From Stenogyne calaminthoides (taxonomy: Eukaryota; Streptophyta; Magnoliopsida; Lamiales; Lamiaceae), in the NCBI GenBank assembly GCA_037126765.1, contig JBBCBC010000012.1, positions 13,206,001 through 13,270,000 on the forward strand: a DNA stretch of 64,000 nt. The letters are read 5' to 3'. The notes beneath the pieces are model-generated. The model worked only from the letters and a program-made list of their open reading frames with translations, searched no databases and was not told the DNA's origin. Numbering within the stretch: position 1 is the stretch's first letter; every line of letters starts with the position of its first letter. The position numbers and the translations under genes are program-made. Positions 45,955-58,200 of the stretch are shown in pieces.

Positions 45955-46671
45955 ATGGGAATAGGAGAGTCCTCGGACTTGATTTCCGGACAAGACGAAT
46001 CAGACCCATGGACATATGACAAAGCAATCCAAGACAAGGATGTTGATTCTTGGCAAACAGCAATGAAAGCCAAAATGGGTTCTATGTTTCATAACGGAGT
46101 GTGGGAGCTAGTCGAACCACTTAATGGGGTAAAACCCATTGGTTGTAAGTGGGTGTATAAGAGAAAAAGAGGACCGGACGGGAAGGTGGAAACCTTCAAA
46201 GCAAGACTTGTGGCGAAAGGTTATACTCAGAAAGAAGGGATCGATTATGAGGAAACTTTTTCGCCCGTAGCCATGCTTAAGTCCATCCGAATTCTTTTAT
46301 CGATTGCTGTGCATCTCGACTTTGAAATCTGGCAAATGGATGTCAAGATAGCTTTCCTTAACGGAAGTCTTGATGAAGAGATCTATATTCAACAACCCCA
46401 AGGCTTCATTGAAAAAGGCCAAGAACACCTAGTTTGTAAGCTCATGAAGTCCATTTACGGACTCAAACAGGCATCCAGAGCTTGGAACCAATGTTTTGAT
46501 CATATTATAAAGTCTTATGGGTTCGATCAAAATGAGTTCGAAAGTTGTGTGTACAAAAAGCGTGTCGGAACTGCATTGGTATTCTTAGTACTATACGTAG
46601 ATGACATTCTGATCATCGAACGATGTAAAGGTGTTATCAGACGTAAGGGCATGACTTTCAAAATAGTTTGA
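45955..46671 (+). pseudogene. Copia 2 reverse transcriptase, N-terminal part
   Basis: This 238-residue frame has VWELVEPLNGVKPIGCKWVY, VAKGYTQKEGIDYEETFSPV, DVKIAFLNGSL, YGLKQASRAWNQ and the catalytic LYVDDILII. A 2-bp deletion relative to copia A right after the YVDD box throws it out of frame to a stop at 46671. A TAG downstream of the WLSK-equivalent codons (about 46667) is shared with copia A. Confidence 0.9.
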
Positions 46672-46672
46672 T

Positions 46673-47560
46673 ATGAAGGACTTAGGGGAAGCCGCACACA
46701 TCCTTGGGATCAAGATCACTCGAGATCGCAAGAAAATGATGATAGGCTTATCGCAAGCTTCATACATAGACACTTTCTTGAAACGATTCAGCATGCAAGA
46801 TTCCAAGAAATGCTTCGTACCTTTCAGACATGGAATCTATCTATCCAAGAAAATGTGCCCTAAGACGAAAAAGGAGATAGATGACATGAGAGGCATTCCT
46901 TATGCTTCAACTGTCGGAAGCCTTATGTATGCAATGCTGTGTACGAGACCAGATATTTGCTTTGCCGTTGGCATGGTGGCAAGATATCAAAGTAACCCAG
47001 GGAAAGAACATTGGACGGCAGTTAAAAACATTCTGAAGTATCTGAAAAGAACTCGGGATAGAATGTTAATTTATCAGTCAGATAGTCCAATCCCCATAGG
47101 CTACATGGACTCGGATTTCCAATCAGACTTAGATTCCAGAAACTATCTGCCTCAGTTAGTGTGTTTTCATTTGGGAAGTGTAGCTATCAAATGGACGAGT
47201 GTGAAGCAGAAATGCATCACTGACTCAACCATGGAAGCCGGGTAAGTAGCTGCTTGTGAAGCAGTGAAAGAACTAATTTGGCTCTACACCTTCTTAGTGG
47301 ACTTGGATGGAGTTCCGAATTTGTCTAGCAATATTTGCTAGGGGCAGTTGCAAATTCAAGGGAACCAAGAGTCCACGAGTCAAACAAATACACTGAAGGA
47401 AAGACATCTTATACGAGAAATCGTTAAGAGAGGAGATATAGAGGTGGCATAGATCATGTCGAAAGACAACCTAGCAGATCCATTCACAAAGGGTCTGCCT
47501 CTGAATACATTCGAGAGACATGTGGAAGGAATGGGTGTCAAGACCGTTGCCAATCTGCTT
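46673..47560 (+). pseudogene. Copia 2 RT end and RNase H
   Basis: MKDLGEAAHILGIKITRDRK opens a 190-residue frame containing IGLSQASYIDTFLKRF, PFRHGIYLSKKMCPKT, VGSLMYAMLCTRPDI and the RNase H start GYMDSDFQSDLDS. It stops at 47245; a broken remnant follows to the typical ending LADPFTKGLPLNTFERHVEG. The usual CDNxGA block is damaged by a deletion near 47340. Confidence 0.88.
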
Positions 47561-47680
47561 TGAGTAGAAGTGGGAGAAATTATTAGGTTCGTTTAGGTGA
47601 CATTAGATGTCACAAATTAGGAACTACACGAGACATGTTGTAGTATACTTAAAAGCAGACTTTGAGTATAAGTGGGAGAT

Positions 47681-49495
47681 TGTTGGGATTATACTGGAAA
47701 GTATGCTTTTTACTTTGTATAATCAAAACTTAATTTCGGACTTATTTACTGAAATAAATTGTTTATCACTAATGCTTTTAAATATTATCGAATGTTACAT
47801 ATATTTACTGCATAACTGTTCAATAATTCGTACGTGTTACATTGTAGTTAATTTAGTGATACCAGATCACAGAAGATTAAATTAACAATCCCTTGTAACT
47901 AAAAGTACGCCATTCACAACCTAGATGGAAATGAACAACCCATCGTGAAAGGTTGAAGTGTAAGGCTCAGATTGACTTGTCTTGACCAAGAGATTACACT
48001 AGTGCATGACTGATGCATGAATAGGACCTACAGGAGGACAAATTCTTCAGAACTGAACAAGGAAGAATTAGACCTCTGTGGTTCGTTATTTCTTAATCTT
48101 CGTTCCTTAAATAGGATCACGTGTGGTTGGTAACTATTGTTTTGACTTATCATGGGTAGAGAATCAACGAGATTCAATACTTTTTATCTTGGGCAATATT
48201 ATTGGTCACATGTGATTGCTAAGATTTAATACGGAGAATCGTGTGCAAGTACGCTTGTTTGATTTGCCCCCTTGGGAGGTTCATAAGCTTTATCATACTA
48301 AATCTTGCAAGTGGAATTAGTTTCCGGTATGGATAATAATGTTGAACCGTTCCTTGACTAAGGACAAAAGATATTAATTAATGGAAAACTATTTCAGTAG
48401 CTTGAATTAATTAATGGGCTAGATAATCTTAAACACAGGAAATAATAACCGGGAGCCATATTGACTGTAATATGGGTTAAGATGGATAGTGCAATAATAA
48501 TTATGTAGGCTTGAATAATATTGTGGCTCAATATTGATAATTCAAGATCCATTGGAAGGTCCAATCTTAATTCTCCTAAAGGCCCCCTGAGTAGCCCAAC
48601 ATATAGTCCAATAACTGAAAAAGGTGTTTAAAATAAAATAAATATTGTTGCTTATTTTTCCTCATTTATTTCGAAATTTATGGGTAAAAGGGGAGAAAGA
48701 TTTTCTTTGAATTTTGTTATGGAATGAAGATATGTATTCTTGGAATACAAGATTATCTCATTAAATTCAAGAAATCTCCCAGTTGGTTATCCATAAGAAA
48801 ATTTCAAAAATATTGATAAATTAAGGGAAAGAAAGATTTTCTTGATTTTCTTGAAAATATATTATGGAAGATATGTATTTCTTGAAATACAAGAATATCT
48901 CATAAATTCAAAAAGATCCAAATCTTGGAATCTTGCCCTATAATTTTCGAAATTTATCCATAACAAAGAGTAGGTGGGATTTTGTGGAATATTATAATTA
49001 TGGGAAAAAGAATATAGGAGATATATTCAAGATTTCTTGGAGATCAAGAAAAGATTTTCCCACATTATTTTTGCCCAATATTTTCGACCACTTTTGCTCT
49101 ATAAATAGGGGATGACTCTTTCATTCCCAAGTACAATTCCATGTGCTGGAAAAATTAGTAAATCCACAAAGGTGGTGCAACATAATTTATTTTCCTTTTG
49201 TTAATTGTTCACAAGTGTCCTACCACCGGATAGTCGAACAAGGATTAAGGGAATACTTGGGAAGTTCTTTTGGTTAGTCTAATTAGCCAGACCGTTGCCA
49301 TCCCAAGAGGTACGTTCACATAAACTCGTAGAATTCCACATGCGTAGGATTTACGTGAATTAAGTATATGCATGATTTGTTGTTGGATTATTATTTGAAT
49401 TAATATAGGATTAATTCATGCTAGTAATAATTATAAGAATTAAATTTGTATTTAAATATTCATCCCGAATAGATCGTGCAACTTATTCCCCAACA
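47681..49495 (+). repeat. 3' LTR of copia 2
   Basis: It is 1815 bp with TATAAATA at 49100-49107. The right target duplication AGTGT follows at 49496-49500. Confidence 0.93.
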
Positions 49496-49500
49496 AGTGT

Positions 49501-50050
49501 ATGGTATCTTGGACAGTGGATGTTCAAGACATATGACAGGATATAAGCAATTACTCACTGACTATGTTGAGTAAAAAGACCCTCAGATCACATTTGGAGA
49601 CAACTCCGAAGGACAAACTGAAGGATATGAAACTCTTGAAGTTGACTCTGTTCATATCCATGGTGTTTCATATGTGCCTGGTCTAAAGCATAATCTGCTT
49701 TGTATCAGCCAATTCTGTCACAAAGGATTCAGTGTTGAGTTCTCAAAGAACTTATGTTATGTAAAAGACAATGCTTCACATAAAATTTTACTGACTGGTA
49801 CTAGAAAAGGAAATGTGTATCATGCTGATTGGAGTTCAACTCCTAAAGATACATGTTTGGTTGCAAAAAGTTCCAATCGATACCCGGTTATTCGTGGCAC
49901 AAAAGGCTGAATCACTTAAACTTCAAAACCCTGAACAAACTTGCAATATTAGAACTTGTGAGGGGGTTACCCAATAAAGTGTTCAGTAAAGATCATGTAT
50001 GTGATGATTGTCAGAAAGGGAAAAAATCAGAGCATCAGATCATGTACTGA
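49501..50050 (+). pseudogene. Sire-like protease and gag-pre-integrase
   Basis: Directly after copia 2 the Sire-like frame resumes with the WYL block and the protease motif LDSGCSRHMTG, a one-base insertion separating them. GVSYVPGLKHNLLCISQFCH follows, then the zinc region of integrase (LNHLNFKTLNKLA, CDDCQKGKK). Stops and one more frameshift (near 49880) interrupt it. In the virus-like cycle the protease cleaves the gag-pol polyprotein. Confidence 0.85.
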
Positions 50051-50100
50051 AAAGGCTTAGTACTGAAAAGGCTTAGTACTGAAAAGGCTTATTACTGAAA
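50045..50100 (+). repeat. 16-bp tandem repeat at an integrase deletion
   Basis: Three and a half copies of TACTGAAAAGGCTTAG stand where about 90 integrase residues should be. Confidence 0.85.
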
Positions 50101-50629
50101 AGAATCTGAGTGTGGTCAAAATCAGATCAGATAAAGGAACTGAATTTATCAACCATATTATATCTGATTATTGTGTAGAAAATGGAATAGCTCATGAAAC
50201 ATCAGCTGCAAGGACTCCACAACAGAATGGTGTTGCTAAAAGAAGAAATAGGACTCTGAAAGAAGCTGCAAGAACAATGATTCTTTGTTTATATTCCTAA
50301 GAGAGTTTGGGCCGGCTATCAACATTGCATGCTACTCTCGTAATGCATCCATGCCGACCAAGAATCAAGGAAAAACTCCTTATGAGCTGTGGAATGAAAG
50401 GAAGACTCTTGTTTCTTTCTTTCGTGTGTTTGGTTGCAAGTGTTTCATACACAATAATGGTAAAGATCAGTTGAAAACTTTTGATAGCAAAGCTGATGAA
50501 GGAATATTCTTAGGATATTCTCAAGTCGAGAAAACCTTCGAGTTTACAACCGTAGGACTCTTATTGTGGAAGAAACATCTCATGTTGTTTTTGATGAATC
50601 TACTTGTGTTCGAAGAAACAGAAACATGA
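50101..50629 (+). pseudogene. Sire-like integrase, remaining part
   Basis: The frame restarts at VVKIRSDKGTEFINH (second catalytic Asp) and QQNGVAKRRNRTLKEAAR, where the catalytic Glu (normally AERRN) is Lys. After a frameshift near 50290 the C-terminal part follows: TPYELWNERK, FRVFGCKCFIHNNG, FDSKADEGIFLGYS. The part with the first catalytic Asp is missing, so integrase is inactive. Confidence 0.87.
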
Positions 50630-52711
50630 CTTCAGAGAACCGACCAAGAGAATCACCAGACTTAGCTTTGAAAAAGAAGTCCTCTCGAACTCGAGAAGAA
50701 GAAATCACCACTTTCTATGAATGGAGTGAATCAGACTCAGACAAAGAAGTTCAGGATGGAAAAACTCAGGATGGTGAGACTCGGGATGGAAATTCTCAAC
50801 TGAAGGAAAGCCAACACACTGAAGTTGTTCAATCTGAACATACACCAGTTCAGACTCAGGTATGTAATGCCAATGAAGATGAGGTCACAGCTGAGGCAAA
50901 CTCCGAATCTATCAACCAAGGGGGAACAAATGTCTCTGGCAATGTTCTGAATAGAATATCCCCCGAGGAAGATGATTCACTTTCTCCTTTTCTGTTGTTC
51001 CCTGAATTTGATGAACTGTCTGAACCTAACATTTCTGATGTTGAGGATACTACTGAAGGGGGAACATCCAGGAGAAAATGGTTGAATAGTCATCCTACAA
51101 GTCAGATTGTGGGTGATCTATCAGAAGGTGTCAAAACAAGAAGGTTCCATGGAGAAAGTGCTTTGTTCTGCTGCTTCCTATCTGAAAAAGAACCTACTGA
51201 GATTGAAGAAGCTCTACAAGATTCATTTTGGATTACTGCTATGCAAGAAGAGCTGAATCAATTCACAAGGAATGAAGTTTGGGAGCTAGTGGATAGACCT
51301 AAGAGGCACAATGTGATTGGAACTAAATGGGTGTTCAAGAATAAGAGAGATGAAAACAACAACATTGTGAGAAATAAGGCAAGGCTAGTTGCACAAGGTT
51401 ATTCCCAAGAAGAAGGCTTGGATTATGATGAAACCTTTGCACCTGTTGCAAGACTAGAAGCCATCAGATTGTTTCTTGCATATGCTGCCTACATGAAATT
51501 CACAGTCTATCAGATGGATGTGAAAAGTGCATTTCTGAATGGTGTGCTTAAGGAGGAAGTATATGTAGAACAACCTCCAGGATTTTGTCAGAGTGACCAA
51601 GTTTACAGGCTCAGGAAAGCCTTGTATGGTCTTAAGCAAGCACCCAGAGCATGGTATGATACTTTTTCTCAGTTTCTTACTGACCATGGTTTTATCAAAG
51701 GAACTGTTGATAGAACTCTGTTCAGGATAGAAGATGTGAAAGATATCTTACTTGTTCAAATTTATGTGGATGACATCATATTTGGTTCTCCAAATCATCA
51801 GTTGTGTGAAAAGTTTTCTACCCCGATGAAAGGAAAGTTTGAGATGTCAATGATGGGGGAGATGAATTTCTTTCTTGGACTTCAGGTGAAACAAACTAAG
51901 GAAGGAATATTCATCAATCAAGCAAAATACACCAGAGATCTAATTGCAAAGTATGGTGTACAGAATTGCAATACAGTTAGAATTCCTATGAATACTAACT
52001 ACAAGATGGATCCTGATCCTGAAGGCAAATCAGTAAATCACACTGATTATAGAGGGATCATTGGATCATTGCTATATCTCACTGCAAGCAGACCTGGTAT
52101 AACATTTGCTGTTGGGATATGTGCAAGATATCAAGCTAATCCTAAGGCTAGTCACATGGAGGCTGCCAAAAAGATTCTTAAATATCTTAAAGGCACTGTG
52201 AATAGAGGATTATGGTATCCAACTGATGATAACCTTGAATTAACTGGTTATTCAGATGCAGACTTTGGAGGATGTAGAATTGACAGGAAGTCTACCACAG
52301 GAACTTGTCAATTTCTTAGAAGTAAACTGATATCATGGTTTTCAAAGAAACAGACCTCAGTAGCAACCAGTACTACTGAAGTTGAATACATGGCTGCAGG
52401 AAGCTGTTGTGCACAGATTCTTTGGCTCAGACAACAATTAATGGATTATAAGATTATAGCCAATGAAGTACCTATATTTTGTGATAATAATAGTGCAATT
52501 GCTATTACACAAAATCCAGTATTGCACAACTGATAATAAACATGTTGATATCAGACATCACTTCATCAGAGATCATGTTGAAAAGAAAGACATCAGAATG
52601 GAGAAAATTCATACTGATAAACAGAGAGTTAACATCTTGACTAAACCTTTGGCTGAATCAAGATTTCAGGAACTATCAGTTGAATTAGGAATGTTGGATC
52701 CAAGTGAATAA
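50566..52711 (+). pseudogene. Sire-like reverse transcriptase and RNase H
   Basis: A 655-residue frame (50566-52533) begins with an acidic variable linker. RT follows from about 51200: FWITAMQEELNQFTRNEVWE, ARLVAQGYSQEEGLDYDETF, DVKSAFLNGVLKEEVY, YGLKQAPRAWYD and the active site IYVDDIIFGS. RNase H has YSDADFGGC, STTEVEYMAAG and FCDNNSAIAI, so its acidic residues are all present. One frameshift near 52520 precedes the last 60 residues (VDIRHHFIRDHVEKKDI to GMLDPSE). RT and RNase H themselves look almost intact, unlike the integrase. Confidence 0.93.
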
Positions 52712-53200
52712 GGCAAATATGTAAAATTGAAGGTTTTCAGGTGCATGAAGTTTTTCAGATTTACTGAAAAACTCAGGATAAAATTGAGAGTCCTGAACAC
52801 TGAGTCTTGGGAAACTCAGTAATTCTGAAGTTCAGTACTTAGTATTATACTGACATTTTATCAAGGTCAAAACTCAGTAAGACTGATGGAGAAAATTAGT
52901 CTGAAGAAGTTGTTGACTCATGCACTTCATTTATTGTCCAAAACTGAATCTCAGTAATCATTAGCAATAAATGACAAAATACCTGAAGAAATAATTGGGG
53001 GACTTTTGAAATTCTCGAGGAAAGTCAATGATCTGCAGGAATAGTAATTAAATGTACTGTTCATTAATCACCAAAAAGGATAAATTGGCGGCTAGATACT
53101 TGCGAAACCGTCCTTTCAAATACCCATTTTAGCCGGTGTTTAATCTCAACCGTCGATTTCTTCATCTACGCGATTTTCCATAAATCAAAATCCTATATCC
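52712..53200 (+). other. Spacer between pol and the third ORF
   Basis: No coding is seen. It has repeated short words such as ACTCAGTA/TTCAGGA, and an AT-rich stretch. It may hold a signal for expressing the third ORF, but nothing specific is recognisable. Confidence 0.5.
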
Positions 53201-53330
53201 CTTGAAAAGATTTCATTCAAGCCCTATTCCAAAAAGCCTTCATCTTCACAAACACTCTGCTTCGAAACCCTCAATTGCCCAGAAATTTTTACCTATCTCA
53301 AAACCCTTCACCAAAAATTCTCCAAAAATG

Positions 53331-55074
53331 ACACTCTCTGTATACGACAAACTCGCCATTTCCAATAAATCTTGGTATGAATATGTCATTTCTCTAGAAA
53401 GCACGTCCAATGCAACTCACGAGGAGGAGGCGTTGCATATGATTCGTTTGGCAAAGCTTACATTCCTGGTCGTGAATCAACCAGAGGCCGAATATGCGAA
53501 AGAGGTAATTGAGTTTGTTTCTAATATGCAGTTAGATGATGAGAATTGCATAGAGTCTTAGATTACAGTCTCTCATTTGGAGCATGGTTCGAAATATGTG
53601 GATTTTGTTAGGGAATTTTATATTATTCCTAAGAATCTGAATTCCATAAATGAGTTAAGTGATAGAGGTGAAGACCCTACGGTATACATGATGGGTAGGG
53701 AACAAGAGTATTTGGATAAAATTACTAAGCATCCGGTAAAGTTTGAAGCTACGTTGAATAAGAAGCATTTGAAGCCTAAATATCGAGTATTGTTGGATAT
53801 TGTAAGCAAATGCATCATGAGTAGATCTGGTAGTTTCGAACAGATAAGCACGCCTAAGTTAAGGCTAATGGCGGTGATTGAAGATTCACCTACTACGACA
53901 TTCAATTGGTTGCACTATTTGATCAAGGTGGTGAGTGATCAAGACAAACACATTCAGAGGGTGAATGGCTCTGTAGTTGTCAAAGGAAAAATTCTACATG
54001 CAACCAAGATTGCATTTATCTTGGAAACGTGCAGAGAAGAGGAAGACATTTTTGCCGATTCCACTTCTTTTCCAAAGTCAAAAATCATGTTCAAACCAAC
54101 AAAGAAGACTTTGAGAGGAGGAGACTGCTGAAGAGGAAACTGAGGAAGATACAACAGTGGTGGAGCAGGTCAGGGAAACAAGACAATCCGCTCAGAAATC
54201 CACTGAGGAAACTGATGAAGAAGCCAAACAAGCTAGGGGGAAAGCCTTGATGCAAATTAAAAGGGAGAAAGGTGAGAAACTGGAGAAGAAAGCACTGGCT
54301 CCTCGGAAGCGAAGAAGGCTTCAAACTATTGCTGAGAAGGAGGCCAGTGAAATTGAAGAAACTCAACCTGAAGGCCAGCAAGGGTTGAAATCTCCACTAC
54401 AGGTTCTTGCTCAGGTGGTGACAAATGTGCAGGAGCAAGAAACTGAGCAACAAGTTTTTTCTAAGGTACTCGAAACCTCTCTGAGCTCAGATAAAATCCC
54501 TCAGGAAATCTTCAAGGGACCTCAGATCCCTACTGAAGAAAGACCTGTTCAGACGTCAGATCAGTCTGAACCTCAGGAATTGCTGAACTTGGATGCGCTT
54601 CTGAATGAACCATTTCTTGATCCATCAGCTCTGGAACTCATACAATCTGAGGCTACTGCTCCTGAAAGCCCAAGATTGAAGAAGGGAGAAGTTGAAGAGA
54701 CTGAATGGCGAAGCAAGGGGGAATGGTTCATCTTGGACAGATACCCTGAGCTGAATGCCTATCCTGACATTCAGGATATGTTCTTCAGGCTCAGAACGAC
54801 TGTGTATATTCTGAATCAAACACTTCCGGAGATACTGAACATTGCTTCATACAGAGGAGAAAAGTGGTGGAATGTTGAGACAACTGCTCTAACTGAATTC
54901 TCAGGTTTCAGGAAAACCAAGATGATAATGAAATTAGGGGATTTTGATGAATTGGTGAAAAAGAAGCTAGCTGAAAAGAAAGCTACTAAAGGAGTAGATG
55001 CTTCCAGCTCTCATGATCAAAACAAAGATAAGGATAAGGGAGATGATGCAGAAAAGAAATCTGAGAAGGAGAAG
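53331..55074 (+). pseudogene. Third ORF of the Sire-like element, first part
   Basis: This ORF starts at ATG 53331 (MTLSVYDKLAISNKSW; an upstream in-frame ATG is at 53202). It runs through a single TAG (53559-53561) and a frameshift near 54125, then an open 306-residue piece (54157-55074). The N-terminal third is globular-looking (YRVLLDIVSKCIMSRSGSFE, FNWLHYLIKVV). It then becomes rich in Lys, Glu and Gln, with likely coiled coil and basic KRRR clusters. I recall similar proteins in Gesneriaceae annotated as splicing-factor-like; that label is probably an artefact. The position matches the env-like ORF of some Sireviruses, but I see no clear membrane segment. Function unknown. Confidence 0.7.
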
Positions 55075-56771
55075 TGATGGTCCCGATTATTTTGAGGAAA
55101 AACCCATGTGCGTGCGCGGAAGACTTGTGTAATGCATATAAAACAGGGGTGAGGCCAGAGTGATTCCTAATTTTTTTTGCGTTTTAAACCAATGTGTGTT
55201 GTTTTGCTTATAATCAAATGCATATGACAAGTAAGAACATAAAGCAGTAAAGAACACACAAGATTTTATAGTGGTTCGGACGAAACCCGTCCTACATCCA
55301 CTCTTCCCTTTCGGGGCACCAACTTAACCAAACTTAACCGACTTAACCAACGGGACTTATCTCCCTCACGGGACCGCCTATAGATGTTTACTGAGTTCAC
55401 ACTCAAACAGGACTTATCACCCTCACGGGATTGCCTACCCTCCCTTTCGGGATTGCTAGATGTTTACCGAGTTCACACTCAAACGAGACTTATCACCCTC
55501 ACGGGATTGCCTATAGATGTTTACCGAGTTCACACTCAACCGATCCCAGAAATTAGAAACTAGAATCCCTAGTCTGAAATCTTGCGGTAACAACCTTAAC
55601 CTAACTTTTGGGTTTGGGTAAAGATTTGTTTGGTTTCCAACTAGGTTGAGATTTTCCCTTATATTTGTTTAGCCTCAATGCTAAGGATGGGAAAATCTCT
55701 CTAAGCTTAGGATATTACATTTGGGCTTAGATCTAGGGTAGAACACTCTTGAATATATGCGTGTATTTCTAGCTCTGTGTTCTATGGTGGGAATACTTGA
55801 GTATATGGCTTGATGGGCGTTTCACGCTTTTTTCCACACTTGATAATGAAGGAAGAACTTGTATTTATAGTGTGGATTTGAATGTTACCATTGGAGAGAA
55901 TCACATTCAAATCCATACTACTCTGTAGCTTTTTGCAGCTTTTTCAGGCTTGTCGTCTTCCTCTCATTGGTCCACGTCAAATTTGAATCTAACGGCTATA
56001 TTCTTGATTTCTCGCGAGTCTCGGGATCTTGATTCTATATGAGACTTGAGTTATCCGAAACTATCTGAGCCTTGATTTTATCTCGAGCTATCCCGAACCT
56101 TCAGTTATCCGAGCCTTCCAGTTATCTCGAGCCTTGAGTTATCTCGAGCCTTCATGTTATCTGAGCCTTCAGGTTATCTGAGCTATCTGAGGTTTCTTGA
56201 TTCAGCAGACTTCTCTTGATGGACCTTGTGTCGATCGAGCATCTTGACACTCAAAGTGGCCGAGTTTGGTTCTTCTGGCTTTAGACATCCTGACCCTCAG
56301 GTCACTTGACTCAGGCTATCTGATTTCTTCTTTGCCAGATCTTATCAGCTCGACTGATCAGATCAACACTTCTTCAGATCAACATATCAGGATAGCATCA
56401 GGTTAGCATATCAGGTTATCATATCTGATCTCGATCACGTCTGATCTCGATCAATCTCATCTCTTCATCTTCATATCTCGATCTCGATCACGCCCGATCT
56501 TGATCGATCTCATCTATTCATCTTCCGATCTTCTCAACCTTCTCTTCTGATTTGCTGGCTTTAGCTTTTCTTCACATCTGATTTGCATAGCTCATCAGTT
56601 GACTCCGGAACTCATCTAACTCATCTGATCTCGATCATCTTCTTCTGATTTTGTGAGTTCCCCCTCAATTTGTTCTTGTGTTCCCCCTTAACTTGTTATC
56701 TGTAAAATAATTTGAATAACACAAGTTGATAATGTTTTGGCATAATTCATCAAAACTAAAATATCCCAACA
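55075..56771 (-). repeat. Solo LTR of family F inside the third ORF
   Basis: A single LTR of 1697 bp (TGTTGGGATATTTT...GGGACCATCA on the minus strand) is flanked by AGAAG (55070-55074 and 56772-56776). It is a relative of the LTRs at 20079, 22307 and 62785, with a shorter version of the tandem array (55348-55540). A solo LTR is left by recombination between the two LTRs of a complete insertion. Confidence 0.92.
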
Positions 56772-56776
56772 AGAAG

Positions 56777-58200
56777 GAACCTCGATGACAATCTTGAAAG
56801 AGAAGGAAACCGAGAGTGATGGGGACAGATATCGATCTTTGAACCAATCGATATCGCATAACCTCGATCGAAGTTAACATTCTCTAGGTACCTTTTGGCA
56901 CTGTTATACATTATCAAGGGTTATTCTTGAAGTACCTAGCTTTAAATCTGATGTTTATGATATGCAGACTGAGGCTCAGTTAGAGCACCCAGTTCAGTTG
57001 GAAAATGTTGTAGAAACTCCAGTTGTTGATTTCACACCAATCCTGGATGAGTTAAAGAAGATAGAGCCAAGGATGGAAGAGATACTGGCAAGTTAATCTC
57101 AAAAGCTTGAGAATCTAAGCTTTTCATCAGGCATGCTGCAAACAATTCTCACAGACAAGATGACTTCGAGATGGAGTTAAGACTTGGCCGCTCAAAATCG
57201 AAAAAATGGAGAACCCGAGTTCATCATCCGACACGCTTCAAACAACTCTATCGTAAAATTAGCTACACTAGATGGAAAGATTGATGGATTACATACAGAG
57301 CTTAATGCCAACATGAAGCAGATGTATAAAGAAAGAACTGCCTATCTTGAAGCCAAGCTGATTGAGAAGAATGATCTGATGATCAAAACAGTTGTTGAGG
57401 AAATGGGCTCTCTGCTCTTGACCAAGATGACAGAGATGATGCATGATGTCTTCTCAAAGCAGTTTGCTCCTCTTTCGGATGAGTTCTCAATGGTCAAAAA
57501 CTACATGATGAGGCTAGAAGATGAGCATGATCAACTAGGCGGGCAAAGGTACAAAGATGAGCAAGGAGCAATACTATATGGATACTGCACTGACTCAACT
57601 ACTCCCAAGGTATGGTGCCAAAAAGGGGGAAGGCCCGGGGGCAAATTTAGTGAGGTGTTGGCACAAACCCTGGGAGGAAAGGCTTAAAAAAGAAGCTGAA
57701 GGAAAGAAAATTTTGGATGCCTTGAGTGAGATTGAAGCCACCGAGAAACCAAGTTTGCAGAGTGAGAAACCTACTTTCACTCGCATAAAAATGATCGATC
57801 ATCGAGGAAGTAATTACTGAAAAAATGAGTGATAGAAGGATGGTTGAAACAAGCAAGGCAGAAGAAGAACAAGCCAGACCAAAAAAGAGAAAAGCAGTTG
57901 CCTTTGTTGAAACTGAAAAGAAGAAAAGAGCAAAGGTAGCTAAACCTACTAAGAGGAAGCTGATTATGGATTTTGAAGAATCAGATGAAGAACCAGAAAA
58001 GGAAACTGAAACTCAACCAGAGACTTTTGATACCAAGAAGACTCTGAAGGCCCTGCAGGTTGAAAAGGAGAAAAGAACTGCTGCTTCAGTATCTGGTGCT
58101 CCCCTGATCAGAAAGAAGAAAGAAGAAGAACGGAAGAGAAGAGGTGGATTCAAAAAGTTTCTAAGCAAAAGGAGATGTACAAAAAAGACTCAGAAATGAC
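56777..58200 (+). pseudogene. Third ORF of the Sire-like element, second part
   Basis: Coding continues after the solo LTR in broken frames. Pieces include DELKKIEPRMEEILAS (about 57050) and an open 167-residue piece (57184-57687) with a coiled-coil-like region (AKLIEKNDLMIKTVVEEMG). A further frame has a Lys/Glu-rich stretch (57557-57820), and then a strongly basic tail (57825-58199) with KKRKAVAFVETEKKKRAK. Homology-like coding (HIDKWMPLQFNDAWEEIKRT) goes on past the stop at 58199. The whole third ORF would have been roughly 1000 codons or more. No hydrophobic spanning segment is evident. Confidence 0.65.

Larger units (their letters stand above)
40383..49495 (+). mobile_element. Copia element 2, complete insertion in the Sire-like protease
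   Basis: This element of 9113 bp has LTRs at 40383-42220 and 47681-49495, a Met-type primer site at 42223-42235 and the polypurine tract AAGTGGGAGA before the 3' LTR. The target duplication is ACTGT/AGTGT (one mismatch). It is the same family as copia A, sharing LTR blocks, the leader GC island and protein sequence. The two LTRs differ at few positions apart from a 30-bp deletion near 48510, so the insertion is younger than most others here. Confidence 0.93.

Noticed and set aside
53331..55074. A host splicing-factor or chromatin gene
   Set aside because: It lies inside a retrotransposon between pol and the polypurine tract, with TSD-bounded LTRs on both sides.
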